A DNA stretch of 64,000 nt, taken from Planktothricoides raciborskii GIHE-MW2 (lineage in GTDB: Bacteria > Cyanobacteriota > Cyanobacteriia > Cyanobacteriales > Laspinemataceae). The notes below the pieces were generated by a model. The model ran no database searches. It worked only from the letters and a program-made list of their open reading frames with translations, and was not told where the DNA came from. This document shows positions 18,934 to 27,659 of this stretch, in pieces (within the stretch, counting starts at the first letter, position 1; every line of letters begins with the position of its first letter). The stretch lies in NCBI RefSeq assembly GCF_040564635.1, contig NZ_CP159837.1, forward strand, positions 1,925,001-1,989,000. The letters are read 5' to 3'. Position numbers and translations under genes: made by a program.

Positions 18934-20004
18934 ATGACATCTTCACAACCCCTAAACCCCACCAAAGAGCGACCTGTAATTACCGATCCAGATGTGCTGA
19001 ATTCTCTACTAATGGATGCCTTTAATCGCTCCGTTGCTGCTGGGGGAGAAATGTTAATGCCTTGCGTTCCCGTACTGCATTCTTCCCAGATGAAGCGAAT
19101 TCTAGGAATTTTTGATGCCCTGGGTAGCGAATTTAATGAAGAACAACTGCAACGGTTGAGTCAAATTGTAGCGCGAAAACTCCACGAAGGTTTTCAAATT
19201 TCCCCTCATGCCAGACTACTGCTGCACTACAAACCCGCCGAAGGCAAACAAGAAGGATTAACTTTTGATATTTCCGTGAAAGTTGCCTCTTTTGAGGATG
19301 AATATAAAGATTGGGTCGAAAGCCAAAATCCGCCTTTATTCGGTCAATATGCCGATGCCAAGGTGATGGCATTAGCCGCAGAATTGGGCAACCCCGCAGA
19401 AGCACCAATATTAGATGTGGGGGCAGCCAATGGGCGCAATACTTTTGCTTTAGCGGCCCAGGGTTTTCCTGTGGATGCGGTGGAGTTAGCCCCAGAATTT
19501 CTCCGCCACTTAGAAATCAACGCCCAAGGAAAAGCGGTGACGGTGACTCCAGGGGATATTTGCGATCCGTTAGTCAGAATGGAACCAAATTATTATCGAT
19601 TGGCGATCGCCCCGGAAATTGTGGCTGCCCATTGTTATGACAGCGATCGCCTGCGACTATTCCTAGTAAAAATGTGCGATAGCCTGCAAACGAACGGCTT
19701 ATTACTTTTTAGCCTATTCCTCGCTGCTGACGACTATCAACCGGATCCGGGCATTCGCCAAATCGCCCAACTCCAGTGGTGTCCCATCTTCACCAGGCAA
19801 GAACTCTCCGAAGCAATGGCAGACCTGCCCCTAGAGTTAATCACCGATGAATCCGTCCTAGAGTACGAACAACACCATCGACCAGAGGAAATTTGGCCCC
19901 CGTGCGATCGCTTCACCAACTGGGCTGCCGGGTGGGAACTCTTTGCCCAAACCGATGAAAAACCCTTCATAGAATTACGTTGGCTTGTTTGTCGTCGAAT
20001 TTAA
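18934..20004 (+). CDS. SAM-dependent methyltransferase, paralogue 1 of 3
   Basis: The 356-aa protein has a family-specific N-terminal domain (about residues 20-145, with GEMLMPCVPVLHSSQMKRI) and a class I methyltransferase domain from about 150. SAM motif I reads LDVGAANGRNT, where the two paralogues have GAGTGRNT. The acidic end of strand 2 is VDAVELAPEF, and the C-terminus shares EEIWPPC...ELRWLVCRR with the others. Substrate unknown. It is the first gene of a tandem triplet; its stop at 20004 lies 10 nt before the likely next start. Confidence 0.82.
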   Translation: MTSSQPLNPTKERPVITDPDVLNSLLMDAFNRSVAAGGEMLMPCVPVLHSSQMKRILGIFDALGSEFNEEQLQRLSQIVARKLHEGFQISPHARLLLHYKPAEGKQEGLTFDISVKVASFEDEYKDWVESQNPPLFGQYADAKVMALAAELGNPAEAPILDVGAANGRNTFALAAQGFPVDAVELAPEFLRHLEINAQGKAVTVTPGDICDPLVRMEPNYYRLAIAPEIVAAHCYDSDRLRLFLVKMCDSLQTNGLLLFSLFLAADDYQPDPGIRQIAQLQWCPIFTRQELSEAMADLPLELITDESVLEYEQHHRPEEIWPPCDRFTNWAAGWELFAQTDEKPFIELRWLVCRRI

Positions 20005-20014
20005 TACTGGTTAT

Positions 20015-21118
20015 ATGATTGCTCAAACCATTTCCACCCCCAAACTAACGATTGTCAACGGCCAAGGAGCGAAAAAATCAAACCGCACCGTATCCGCCGT
20101 AATTCGGGAGCAAATTGTCACCGAACTGACCAATAAATTTTTGCTGCGCGGTGAGTTAATCATGCCTTGCATTCCCAGCATGAAGCATTACTATTTCCAA
20201 AGAGTTAATGCCCTATTTAACGCTTTTGGCATTAAACCCACTTCCGAAAAAATTAAAGAATTCTATCAACAAATTCTCGCCAAAATTAACCAAGGATTTC
20301 AAGAATCTCCCCACTCTCGGATTAGAATTAAATACGAAAGCATATTAGAACCAGAGCGAGGAATAACTTTTAATATTGGGTTAATGAACTACTCAGTAGT
20401 TGCTCAATACCAGGATTGGTTAAAAAACCGCAAACCGCCTTTTTTTGGCACTCATCCCGATGCCAAATTAATGGCGATCGCTGCTGCCATGAATCAACCA
20501 CCCCAACAAATCAAAGTATTAGATATTGGGGCAGGAACCGGCAGAAATACAATCCCTTTAGCCAACCTAGGCTATCCTGTCGATGCCGTAGAATTAACCC
20601 CAGAATTTGCAGAACAAATTCAACAAACGGCGGAAAAATCCAACTTACCTGTACGAGTCATTAAAGGAAATGTCCTGGACTCTCGACAAGTAAAACTCCG
20701 ACCGGCCAATTATCAAATAATCTTAATTTCTGAAGTAATTTGTCACTTAAGAACTGCCAATGACCTCAGACAAATAATAGCAAAAATGTCTGACTTACTA
20801 GCCCCCGGAGGCTTATTACTCTTTAACTCTTTTTTGCCCATCGGTGACTATGAACCGAAGCAATTCGACCGAGAAATTGCTCAATCAGAAATCTCTACTA
20901 TTTTTACTTATGCCGAACTCGCTTGGGCAATGGACAAACTGCCATTAAAAATGATTTCTGATGAATCGGCTTTTGACTACGAACATCAACATTTACCCAT
21001 CGAAGCATGGCCTCCTACGGGCTGGTATTGTGACTGGGCAACGGGGCGGGATGCTTTTTGGAAAGCCTTAAATCGACCTCCCATAGAACTTCGCTGGATT
21101 CTTTGTCAGCGAACTTAG
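20015..21118 (+). CDS. SAM-dependent methyltransferase, paralogue 2 of 3
   Basis: This gene is the same architecture as its upstream neighbour: N-terminal GELIMPCIPSMKHYYFQRVNAL, motif I LDIGAGTGRNTIP, VDAVELTPEFAEQ, and C-terminal EAWPPTGWYCDWATG. The reading frame is open from 19985, which would overlap paralogue 1 by 20 bp. The ATG at 20015 (MIAQTISTPKL) is preferred because it avoids the overlap and aligns with the others, though neither start has a strong ribosome site. The product is about 367 aa. Substrate unknown. Confidence 0.8.
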   Translation: MIAQTISTPKLTIVNGQGAKKSNRTVSAVIREQIVTELTNKFLLRGELIMPCIPSMKHYYFQRVNALFNAFGIKPTSEKIKEFYQQILAKINQGFQESPHSRIRIKYESILEPERGITFNIGLMNYSVVAQYQDWLKNRKPPFFGTHPDAKLMAIAAAMNQPPQQIKVLDIGAGTGRNTIPLANLGYPVDAVELTPEFAEQIQQTAEKSNLPVRVIKGNVLDSRQVKLRPANYQIILISEVICHLRTANDLRQIIAKMSDLLAPGGLLLFNSFLPIGDYEPKQFDREIAQSEISTIFTYAELAWAMDKLPLKMISDESAFDYEHQHLPIEAWPPTGWYCDWATGRDAFWKALNRPPIELRWILCQRT

Positions 21119-21200
21119 AAACCCGATTTGTCTGCAAGAAACCCGGTTTCTTGAAGAAACCGGGTTTATGAAACCACGAAACCCGGTTTCTGAAACAACT
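21119..21200. repeat. Cluster of four AGAAACCGGGTTTCT-type repeats
   Basis: Four complete or degenerate copies of the palindromic repeat in both orientations fill the spacer between methyltransferases 2 and 3, giving several alternative hairpins. The element at 21137-21151 is complete. Confidence 0.8.
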
Positions 21201-21233
21201 TTTCAACCAATAACAAATCAAGGTAATTAACGA

Positions 21234-22358
21234 ATGTTTGACGCGAACTTATCAGAAATTTCCTCAGAAAATTCCTCAGAAATTCCCTCAGAAATTCCCG
21301 CCCCAGAATTGCCGCAACCGAGACAAAAACCCATGCTCAAAGAAGCGGTTTGGCGAGAATTGCAAGAACGATTTGTCGCCCGTGGACAAGTGACGATGCC
21401 CTGTGTCCCAGGAATGCTGCATAATTGCCTCGATCGCATTGCCGGAATCTTTCAATCCATTGGCGCTAAAGTTGACTCTGAAGCGGTTAGCGAAATTCCT
21501 CGCAACTTAGCCCTGAAATTACAAGAAGGATTTGATGCCTCGGTTCACTCTACTTTGTTCTTTCAGTATGAACCTGTAGAACCACCAGGAGATGGTTTAC
21601 GCTTTGACATCAAAATTCAAGTCGGGACAATTGCCCAACAGTATCAAAAATGGTTGGACAATCGAGAACCGCCTTTGTTTGGCACTCATCCCGATGCCAA
21701 ACTGATGGCTGTAGCGGCTGCTTTAGGGGAACCTAGTCAGGTGCCAGTGTTGGATGTGGGGGCAGGAACCGGACGCAATACTATTCCTTTAGCCCAAGCA
21801 GGTTATCCCGTAGATGCGGTGGAGTTAACCCCGGAATTTGTCCAGCAAATGAAATCCCAAGCCCAGGAGTTAGGATTGCCGGTGCGGGTTTTTCTGGGAG
21901 ATATTCTCGCTCCCAGAGAAGTCAAACTGCGACCCGCGCATTATCGTTTAGTGGTTTTAGCGGAAGTGGTCGCTTCCCATTTTAAAAACGTGGAACAATT
22001 GCGGCTTTTGTTAGCAAGAATGGCCGATTGTCTCCAGTCCGGGGGTTTGTTACTTTTTAGTATGTTTTTAACAGTGGACGATTATGAGCCGAATGAGGTA
22101 GCCCGTCAGTTGTCCCAAGTGAATTGGTCTTGTTTATTTACTCGTCAGGATTTGGCAGAAGCGATCACGCAATTACCTCTAGAAATCCTTGCCGATGAAT
22201 CAGTTGTAGAGTACGAAAAAAAACACCAGCCAATCGAAGCATGGCCCCCGACTGGCTGGTTCATTAAATGGTGTGAGGGAGAAAATCTCTTTCCGCTCAA
22301 AGATCGGGATTTTAAATCTCCTCTGGAATTACGCTGGATTCTCTGCCGCAGAAAATAG
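21234..22358 (+). CDS. SAM-dependent methyltransferase, paralogue 3 of 3
   Basis: The 374-aa protein repeats the architecture of the two upstream genes: GQVTMPCVPGMLHNCLDRI, a SAM motif LDVGAGTGRNTIPLAQ, VDAVELTPEFVQQ and C-terminal EAWPPTGWF...LELRWILCRR. It has a short Ser/Glu-rich N-terminal extension (SEISSENSSEIPSEIPAPE). Its last 30 bp overlap the 3' end of the convergent alpha/beta hydrolase gene. Whether the three enzymes act on one pathway is unknown. Confidence 0.82.
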   Translation: MFDANLSEISSENSSEIPSEIPAPELPQPRQKPMLKEAVWRELQERFVARGQVTMPCVPGMLHNCLDRIAGIFQSIGAKVDSEAVSEIPRNLALKLQEGFDASVHSTLFFQYEPVEPPGDGLRFDIKIQVGTIAQQYQKWLDNREPPLFGTHPDAKLMAVAAALGEPSQVPVLDVGAGTGRNTIPLAQAGYPVDAVELTPEFVQQMKSQAQELGLPVRVFLGDILAPREVKLRPAHYRLVVLAEVVASHFKNVEQLRLLLARMADCLQSGGLLLFSMFLTVDDYEPNEVARQLSQVNWSCLFTRQDLAEAITQLPLEILADESVVEYEKKHQPIEAWPPTGWFIKWCEGENLFPLKDRDFKSPLELRWILCRRK

Positions 22359-23300
22359 TTTCAGAAACTTGCGAATCAACCCAATGGTTAACCCCGGTAA
22401 TTCTAATTGTGGGGTTAAACCTACGTCGTCCAACTGTTGAAATACCTTAACCGCAGTGGGGTTAAGTTTGGCTAACCGTTGGCCGATTTCTGGACTGGTA
22501 AATTGAGACTGGCGACCCCAAATAATTGCCGTGGGTATAGTCAGATCCCCCATATAAAGGGATAAGTCAAAACACAGATCCCCTCGGACAAATGAAAGGG
22601 CGGCATATTCGCCGTTGGGTTGTTTAGCCGACTCTAAATAGGCGGCGATGATTTCTTCATAAATGCGGCTGGGATTGGCAAATTGGCGAATTTCCAAGAA
22701 GCGACGAATCCCCGATGGGTTGGTAATGCCCACATTGTAGAAGAAGCGATCGAGAATGGGAGTTTTGACGATTTGGGCAAAAAAGTTATTTCGATAGTCT
22801 TCGCCAAAGTCAGACAGTCCCGAAGGAGTGGTGAGAATTAGCGATTTAAATAATTCTGGACGAGCGATCGCTGCCCGAATAGTTATAGCAGCGGTCAGCG
22901 ACGAAGCAATCACCGTTGTGGGGCGATCGCCAGTTTTTTCCAGAAACTCAATAATCGTCTGAATATAATCGTCAACCTGATAATTCCTTTCGGGATGGTC
23001 GGAACGCCCCCAACCAATCAGATCCGGAGCCAAAATCCGATAATCTGCCGCAAAAGCGGGGTAAACTTTAGACCACTCATAAGCCGATGACCCGCCACCA
23101 AACCCGTGCAAAAAAACCAAAGTTGGCAACGTTCCCAGGCTGGAGCCTGGGAAAGATGCTGAAGTGGCTGAATCGTTTGAGGACGGTTCACCCTCATTCT
23201 CCGTCGATCTACGCCACAGTTCCTCAGCCTCAGTGTAATAAACCATAGTGCCGAGGGATGTCACCACACTATGTTGCTCAAAGCCGATGGGTATAAACAT
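22329..23300 (-). CDS. Alpha/beta hydrolase-fold protein with incomplete catalytic triad
   Basis: The 323-aa protein has the alpha/beta hydrolase core: FLHGFGGGSSAYEWSKVYP (oxyanion region), DLIGWGRSDHP, and a nucleophile elbow VIASSLTAA with Ser. The usual acid position reads IIWGRQSQFTSPE, with no Asp in the expected place. The segment where GH-x-P with the catalytic His is expected reads DVGLTPQLELP, with no His. A non-hydrolytic or altered mechanism is possible. Residues about 35-50 are a Ser-rich insertion. It overlaps methyltransferase 3 tail-to-tail. Confidence 0.8.
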   Translation of the reverse strand: MFIPIGFEQHSVVTSLGTMVYYTEAEELWRRSTENEGEPSSNDSATSASFPGSSLGTLPTLVFLHGFGGGSSAYEWSKVYPAFAADYRILAPDLIGWGRSDHPERNYQVDDYIQTIIEFLEKTGDRPTTVIASSLTAAITIRAAIARPELFKSLILTTPSGLSDFGEDYRNNFFAQIVKTPILDRFFYNVGITNPSGIRRFLEIRQFANPSRIYEEIIAAYLESAKQPNGEYAALSFVRGDLCFDLSLYMGDLTIPTAIIWGRQSQFTSPEIGQRLAKLNPTAVKVFQQLDDVGLTPQLELPGLTIGLIRKFLKLFSAAENPA

Positions 23301-23360
23301 TCAGCAACCTCATTGAAAGAATCCCTACCCAATATCCATAATAGTAGGGGCTTTTCCGTA

Positions 23361-23421
23361 GGCGGTGGTTGCCCCCATCCAATGGCGGTGGTTGCCCCCA
23401 ATCCAATGGCGGTGGTTGTCC
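23361..23421. repeat. 23-24-bp tandem repeat, about 2.7 copies
   Basis: The unit ggcggtggttgcccccatccaat recurs at 23361, 23384 and 23408 in the spacer upstream of the hydrolase. The last copy ends just before the stop of the WD40 kinase gene. Confidence 0.8.
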
Positions 23422-23428
23422 CGGATGC

Positions 23429-25315
23429 CTAGGTATGCCAAATTTTAATGCTATCGTCTCCCGCGCCACTAGCCAGTAATTGACCATCGGGACTGAAAGC
23501 CACCGAAAAAACTCGCTCTGTATGACCCGTTAAGGTCTGCTTGCGTTTTCCGATATTCAGATCCCAAAGTATAATCGTCTCATCCCGGGAACCACTGGCC
23601 AAAGTCTTGCCATCAGGACTAAAAGCCACCGCATTCACCCGTTCTGTATGGCCGGTAAAACAGCAAATTTGTTCACCCGTTTCCACATCCCAGAGGATAA
23701 TATTGTTAGGTTGAAAACCGCCAGCGGCTAAAGTTTGGCCATCGGGACTAAAAGCCACCACATTCACCAAACCAAAATCGCTATCCAGGGTACGAATTGG
23801 TTTACCAGTATTTGCATTCCACAGAATAATCGTCTGATCCCGAGAACCACTGGCGACAATTGAGTCATCAGGACTAATGGCTACCGAATAAACCCAACCG
23901 GAATGACCTTTGAGAATATGACGCGGCTTACCCGTTGTCACATCCCATAAAATCACTTTACTATCCCAACCTCCACTGACCAGACTTTGACCATCAGAAC
24001 TAAAAGCAACGGAATTGACTAATTCTGAATGGCCAGAAAACCAGCCCCCCAGGGTGCGAATGGGTTGACAAGAGGCCACATCCCACAGGACGATTTTTTT
24101 ATCCCGCGAACCACTGGCTAAGATCGTGCCTTCAGGATTAAAAACTGCGGATAAAACGATATCCGAATGACCCATCATGGTGCCAACGGCGGCACGGGTT
24201 GCCACATCCCATAAAATAATTTTGTGATCAGTGCTGCCACTGGCAATATACTTGCCATCAGGACTAAAACTGACAGACCAAACCCAGCCAGTATGACCCT
24301 TGAGGGTATCCACCGATTCTGATTGATTTGCCTGAAGTTCCGGTTCTTCGAGTACCGTGAGATGGTGCGGCGGCACCGCGCCCAAGAGGTCTGCCAAGGC
24401 TTGTTCAGCAGTTTGATAGCGATCGTTTAGCCCTTCTTGTAAGAGTTTTTCCAGGACGATCGTTAATTCTTCACTTAATCCGGTTTTAATTTGCTCGATC
24501 GCCTCTGACCAACGCCACCCGCCTTTAAGAAAATCATAAAGCTCATTGATCGGCGCATCCGTCAGCAGTCGCATACAAGTAACGCCCAAACTATACAGAT
24601 CGCTGGCCGGATATACCGTGCCACAACGCACCTGCTCAAGGGGTGCATATTCATTGGTTAACTTGGCCACTCCGGTATTCACCAAACCCATACTCACCAA
24701 TTCGGGAGAAAGGGCAAAATCAATCAGCACCAATTCACCTTCTCTAGCTTCACCGCGATCCCGATTGGGTTCAGATGTACTGCGGCGCAAAATATTTTCT
24801 GGTTTGATATTGCCGTGAATCACCTGATTATCATGGATTACCTTCAGTACCGGCAATAATTCTTTTAACAATTTTTCAATTTTTTTTATTTTAAAAACTC
24901 CCTCTTCTTTTAATTCTTCTAGTAAGTTTTCTCCTTCAATAAATTCTTGCACCAGATAGAGTTGTTTCCGCTCTTCAAAGTAATCTATTACGGCAGGAAG
25001 TTGAGGTTGATTGCCCAAACTTTGTAACGCTTCAGCTTCCTTAAAAAAAAGATCTATCGCTTTGTTCAAATAGTTGTCGCTTGGTTGAATTCCGAAGGTT
25101 AAACTGTCTTGGATCATCACTTGTTTAATGACAACAAACTGGTTTTCCCGATCGCGTTCATCAACCCCTAAAAAAGTTCTCCGACATCCTCCTCTCCCCA
25201 AAATTGAGATGCCGCGATAACGGTTATGGAGGAGTAGCAGTGAACCGCAGGCTAAACAATGGCTTTCATCTAAATTTTGAGGGTTTGGACAAACTGGATT
25301 AAAGCAATAACTCAT
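23429..25315 (-). CDS. Zinc-ribbon pseudokinase with seven WD40 repeats
   Basis: The protein has an N-terminal zinc ribbon (CFNPVCPNP, CLACG), a kinase-like domain at about residues 30-310 and seven WD40 repeats at about 335-625. Catalytic motifs are degraded. The glycine loop reads GRGGCRRTF, the catalytic loop HGNIKPEN lacks both Arg and the catalytic Asp of HRD, and DFG is DFA. The VIK lysine remains. It should bind proteins through the propeller and probably does not phosphorylate. The frame extends to a GTG at 25324; the ATG at 25315 gives MSYCFNPVCP, aligned with its paralogues. The other two kinases lie upstream on the same strand. Confidence 0.9.
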   Translation of the reverse strand: MSYCFNPVCPNPQNLDESHCLACGSLLLLHNRYRGISILGRGGCRRTFLGVDERDRENQFVVIKQVMIQDSLTFGIQPSDNYLNKAIDLFFKEAEALQSLGNQPQLPAVIDYFEERKQLYLVQEFIEGENLLEELKEEGVFKIKKIEKLLKELLPVLKVIHDNQVIHGNIKPENILRRSTSEPNRDRGEAREGELVLIDFALSPELVSMGLVNTGVAKLTNEYAPLEQVRCGTVYPASDLYSLGVTCMRLLTDAPINELYDFLKGGWRWSEAIEQIKTGLSEELTIVLEKLLQEGLNDRYQTAEQALADLLGAVPPHHLTVLEEPELQANQSESVDTLKGHTGWVWSVSFSPDGKYIASGSTDHKIILWDVATRAAVGTMMGHSDIVLSAVFNPEGTILASGSRDKKIVLWDVASCQPIRTLGGWFSGHSELVNSVAFSSDGQSLVSGGWDSKVILWDVTTGKPRHILKGHSGWVYSVAISPDDSIVASGSRDQTIILWNANTGKPIRTLDSDFGLVNVVAFSPDGQTLAAGGFQPNNIILWDVETGEQICCFTGHTERVNAVAFSPDGKTLASGSRDETIILWDLNIGKRKQTLTGHTERVFSVAFSPDGQLLASGAGDDSIKIWHT

Positions 25316-25510
25316 AAACACCACCGTTCAGGAGACTTGTATTATCATAGTTCTGCGCCAGGATTTTGCCGATCATTTTTTACCGTCGGTTAATTGTTCG
25401 CCTAAATTTTCAGCCTAAATTTGAGCAGGCAAGTTTGGCAGCAGATAACTGGCCGAATTCAGTTTTCTATATTTTTTGGCTGAGAAAAATAATTAATCTC
25501 CTAAATGAAT

Positions 25511-27343
25511 TCAGGAAAGCCAAATCTTAATCGTCTTATCCCAACTACTGCTGACGAGTCGAGTCCCATCAGGACTAAATGCCAGGGATGTAATCGGGCC
25601 GGAATGCCATAGGAGTGAGCATAACTCTTTGCCCTGGTAAACCGACCAAAGTTTAATGGTGCTATTTCGATCGCCACTGGCAAAAATCTGGCCATTGGGA
25701 TTAATGGCGATCGCCTGCACCCAGCTTGACTGATTAGCCAAATTATAGACCAACTTTTCCGTAGCAATTTCCCAAATTTTGATCGTTTTATCTTCACTGC
25801 CACTAATCAGTTTAGTCCCATCGGGACTAATTGCCACAGAACGCACCGAAGCTTCATGTCCCCAAAAGGTAGTTTTCAGGGTCATACTAGGAATATCCCA
25901 AAGTTTAATGGTGTGGTCATCATAGCCTCCACCACTAGCCAGAGTCGCACCATCGGGACTAAAAGCGATCGATTCAACATACCCGCTATGGCCGGTCAGG
26001 AAACCGAGCCGTGTCCCCCGTTGAGGATCCCAGAGTTGGATCGTACTGTCAAAACTGCCTCCGGCCAGGATTTTGCCGTCCAGACTAAAGGCCAAACTAA
26101 GGATATATCCTGAAGGGGTGGAAATTTCGCGTAAAAGTTCACCGCTGCCGAGACGCCATAGTTTAATGGTATTGTCTAAACTCGCGCTGGCGAGAATTTG
26201 GCCATTGGGACTAATGGCGATCGCGCTGACCCACCGCTGATGACCTGTCAGAGTCCCTAACAAATGGCCATTGTCCAGATGCCAAAGTTTAATGGTTTTA
26301 TCGTAGCTGCAACTGACTAAAGTTTGACTATCAGGACTAATCGCTACCCCGATCGCATAGTGATCGTGTCCGGTCAGGGTATGCTCACATTTCCAGTTTT
26401 GGGACAATTTCCCGGCGATCGCCGACTGGGGTATAGATTTCGGCGCCGCAATCGATCCACCTAAGTCCGCGATCGCCTCTGCTGCGGATTGATAGCGATC
26501 GCTCACCCATTCTTGCAGCATCTTATCCAAAACTTTTTGCAGGCGATCGGGAATCATTCTCCCTTGTTTTTCTAACGCTTCCTTCCACAACCAACGACCA
26601 TACATCGGATCGTAAAGATCGTCGGGAAGTTCACCCGTCAGCAAATGAACACAAGTCACCGCCAAACTATAAAGATCGCTCGCGGGATAAGCCTTACCCC
26701 CGCGTAATTGTTCAATCGGCGCATATCCTTCCGTACCAATTTTTGTCCCCGTTTTAATTAACATACTCCCAGTTAATTGCTTCGCCACCCCAAAATCAAT
26801 TAACACCAAACTGCCATCCTGCCGCCGCATAATATTTTCTGGCTTAATATCCCGGTGAATAATATTTTTTTGATGAATATCTTGTAAAATAACCAAAATT
26901 TCTCGTAAAACATTCTCAACTTTATTCACCGAAAAAGCCCCATTTTGATGCAACTCTGCTAATAAATTATCCCCCTCAATAAACTCCTGCACCAAATATA
27001 AGCGGCCTGCCTCCTCAAAATCAGCAAACAACGTCGGCACCTGCCGATTACTCCCCAGACTCAACAACTGCCGAGCCTCCTGAGTAAACATTTCCTGAGC
27101 CTTTTTCAACAACCCCACATTATGCTGAACTTGAGGCAAAGGCAAAAATTGTTTAATCACACAAGGCGCATTTAACCTCATAGAATCTTGCGCCAAAAAA
27201 GTCCGGCCAAATCCCCCCTCTCCCAACAATTTAATCGCTCGATAACGCTCTTTCAGTTGCACCGAAGCACCACAACTGAGGCAAAATTTAACCTCATCAT
27301 AATTCTCTGGATTGGGACACTGGGGATTTAGGCAATAAATCAT
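25511..27343 (-). CDS. Zinc-ribbon Ser/Thr kinase with seven WD40 repeats
   Basis: The 610-aa protein has the four-Cys ribbon (CLNPQCPNP, CLSCG) and an intact kinase domain at about residues 30-300. Key motifs are GEGGFGRTF, VIKQF, HRDIKPEN, DFGVAK and the activation segment end GYAPIEQ. Seven WD40 repeats occupy about 320-610 and form a probable seven-blade propeller for target recognition. It is the active paralogue of the adjacent pseudokinase, so the pair may interact; that is inference. Signal and substrates are unknown. It is cytosolic, with no membrane segment. Confidence 0.93.
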   Translation of the reverse strand: MIYCLNPQCPNPENYDEVKFCLSCGASVQLKERYRAIKLLGEGGFGRTFLAQDSMRLNAPCVIKQFLPLPQVQHNVGLLKKAQEMFTQEARQLLSLGSNRQVPTLFADFEEAGRLYLVQEFIEGDNLLAELHQNGAFSVNKVENVLREILVILQDIHQKNIIHRDIKPENIMRRQDGSLVLIDFGVAKQLTGSMLIKTGTKIGTEGYAPIEQLRGGKAYPASDLYSLAVTCVHLLTGELPDDLYDPMYGRWLWKEALEKQGRMIPDRLQKVLDKMLQEWVSDRYQSAAEAIADLGGSIAAPKSIPQSAIAGKLSQNWKCEHTLTGHDHYAIGVAISPDSQTLVSCSYDKTIKLWHLDNGHLLGTLTGHQRWVSAIAISPNGQILASASLDNTIKLWRLGSGELLREISTPSGYILSLAFSLDGKILAGGSFDSTIQLWDPQRGTRLGFLTGHSGYVESIAFSPDGATLASGGGYDDHTIKLWDIPSMTLKTTFWGHEASVRSVAISPDGTKLISGSEDKTIKIWEIATEKLVYNLANQSSWVQAIAINPNGQIFASGDRNSTIKLWSVYQGKELCSLLWHSGPITSLAFSPDGTRLVSSSWDKTIKIWLS

Positions 27344-27659
27344 ATATTTTGTTCTTTGTTGATTGTTCTTTGTTGTTGGTTGTTAGTTGTTTGTTGTTTG
27401 TTTGTTGGGGAACGGGGAACATTTATCAGGGAACGGGGAACGCAGAGGAGAGGAGTAGAGGAGATGAGGAGCAGAGGAGATGAGGAGCAGAGGAGCAGAG
27501 GAGCAGAGGAGAAAATTATCTCCTCCGCGCCCCCGCGCCTCCGCGCCCCCGCGCCCCCGCGCCACTGTTCCCTGTTCCCTGTTCCCTGTTCCCTAACAAA
27601 CAACCACCAACCAACAACAAACAACAAATAACTAATAACCAATAACTAATAACCAATAA
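27344..27659. repeat. Low-complexity spacer forming a large imperfect inverted repeat
   Basis: TTG/TGTT-rich sequence and gaacggggaac units on the left (27355-27440) are mirrored by ccctgttccc and caacaaacaacc units on the right (27560-27659). A purine-rich gagcagaggag tract at about 27440-27510 faces a gcgcccccgcgcc tract at about 27525-27562. No gene is present; short ORFs here are composition artefacts. Confidence 0.75.

Noticed and set aside
27356-27642. Overlapping 91- and 100-aa ORFs on both strands
   Set aside because: Translations are low complexity products of purine-rich and GC-rich simple repeats.
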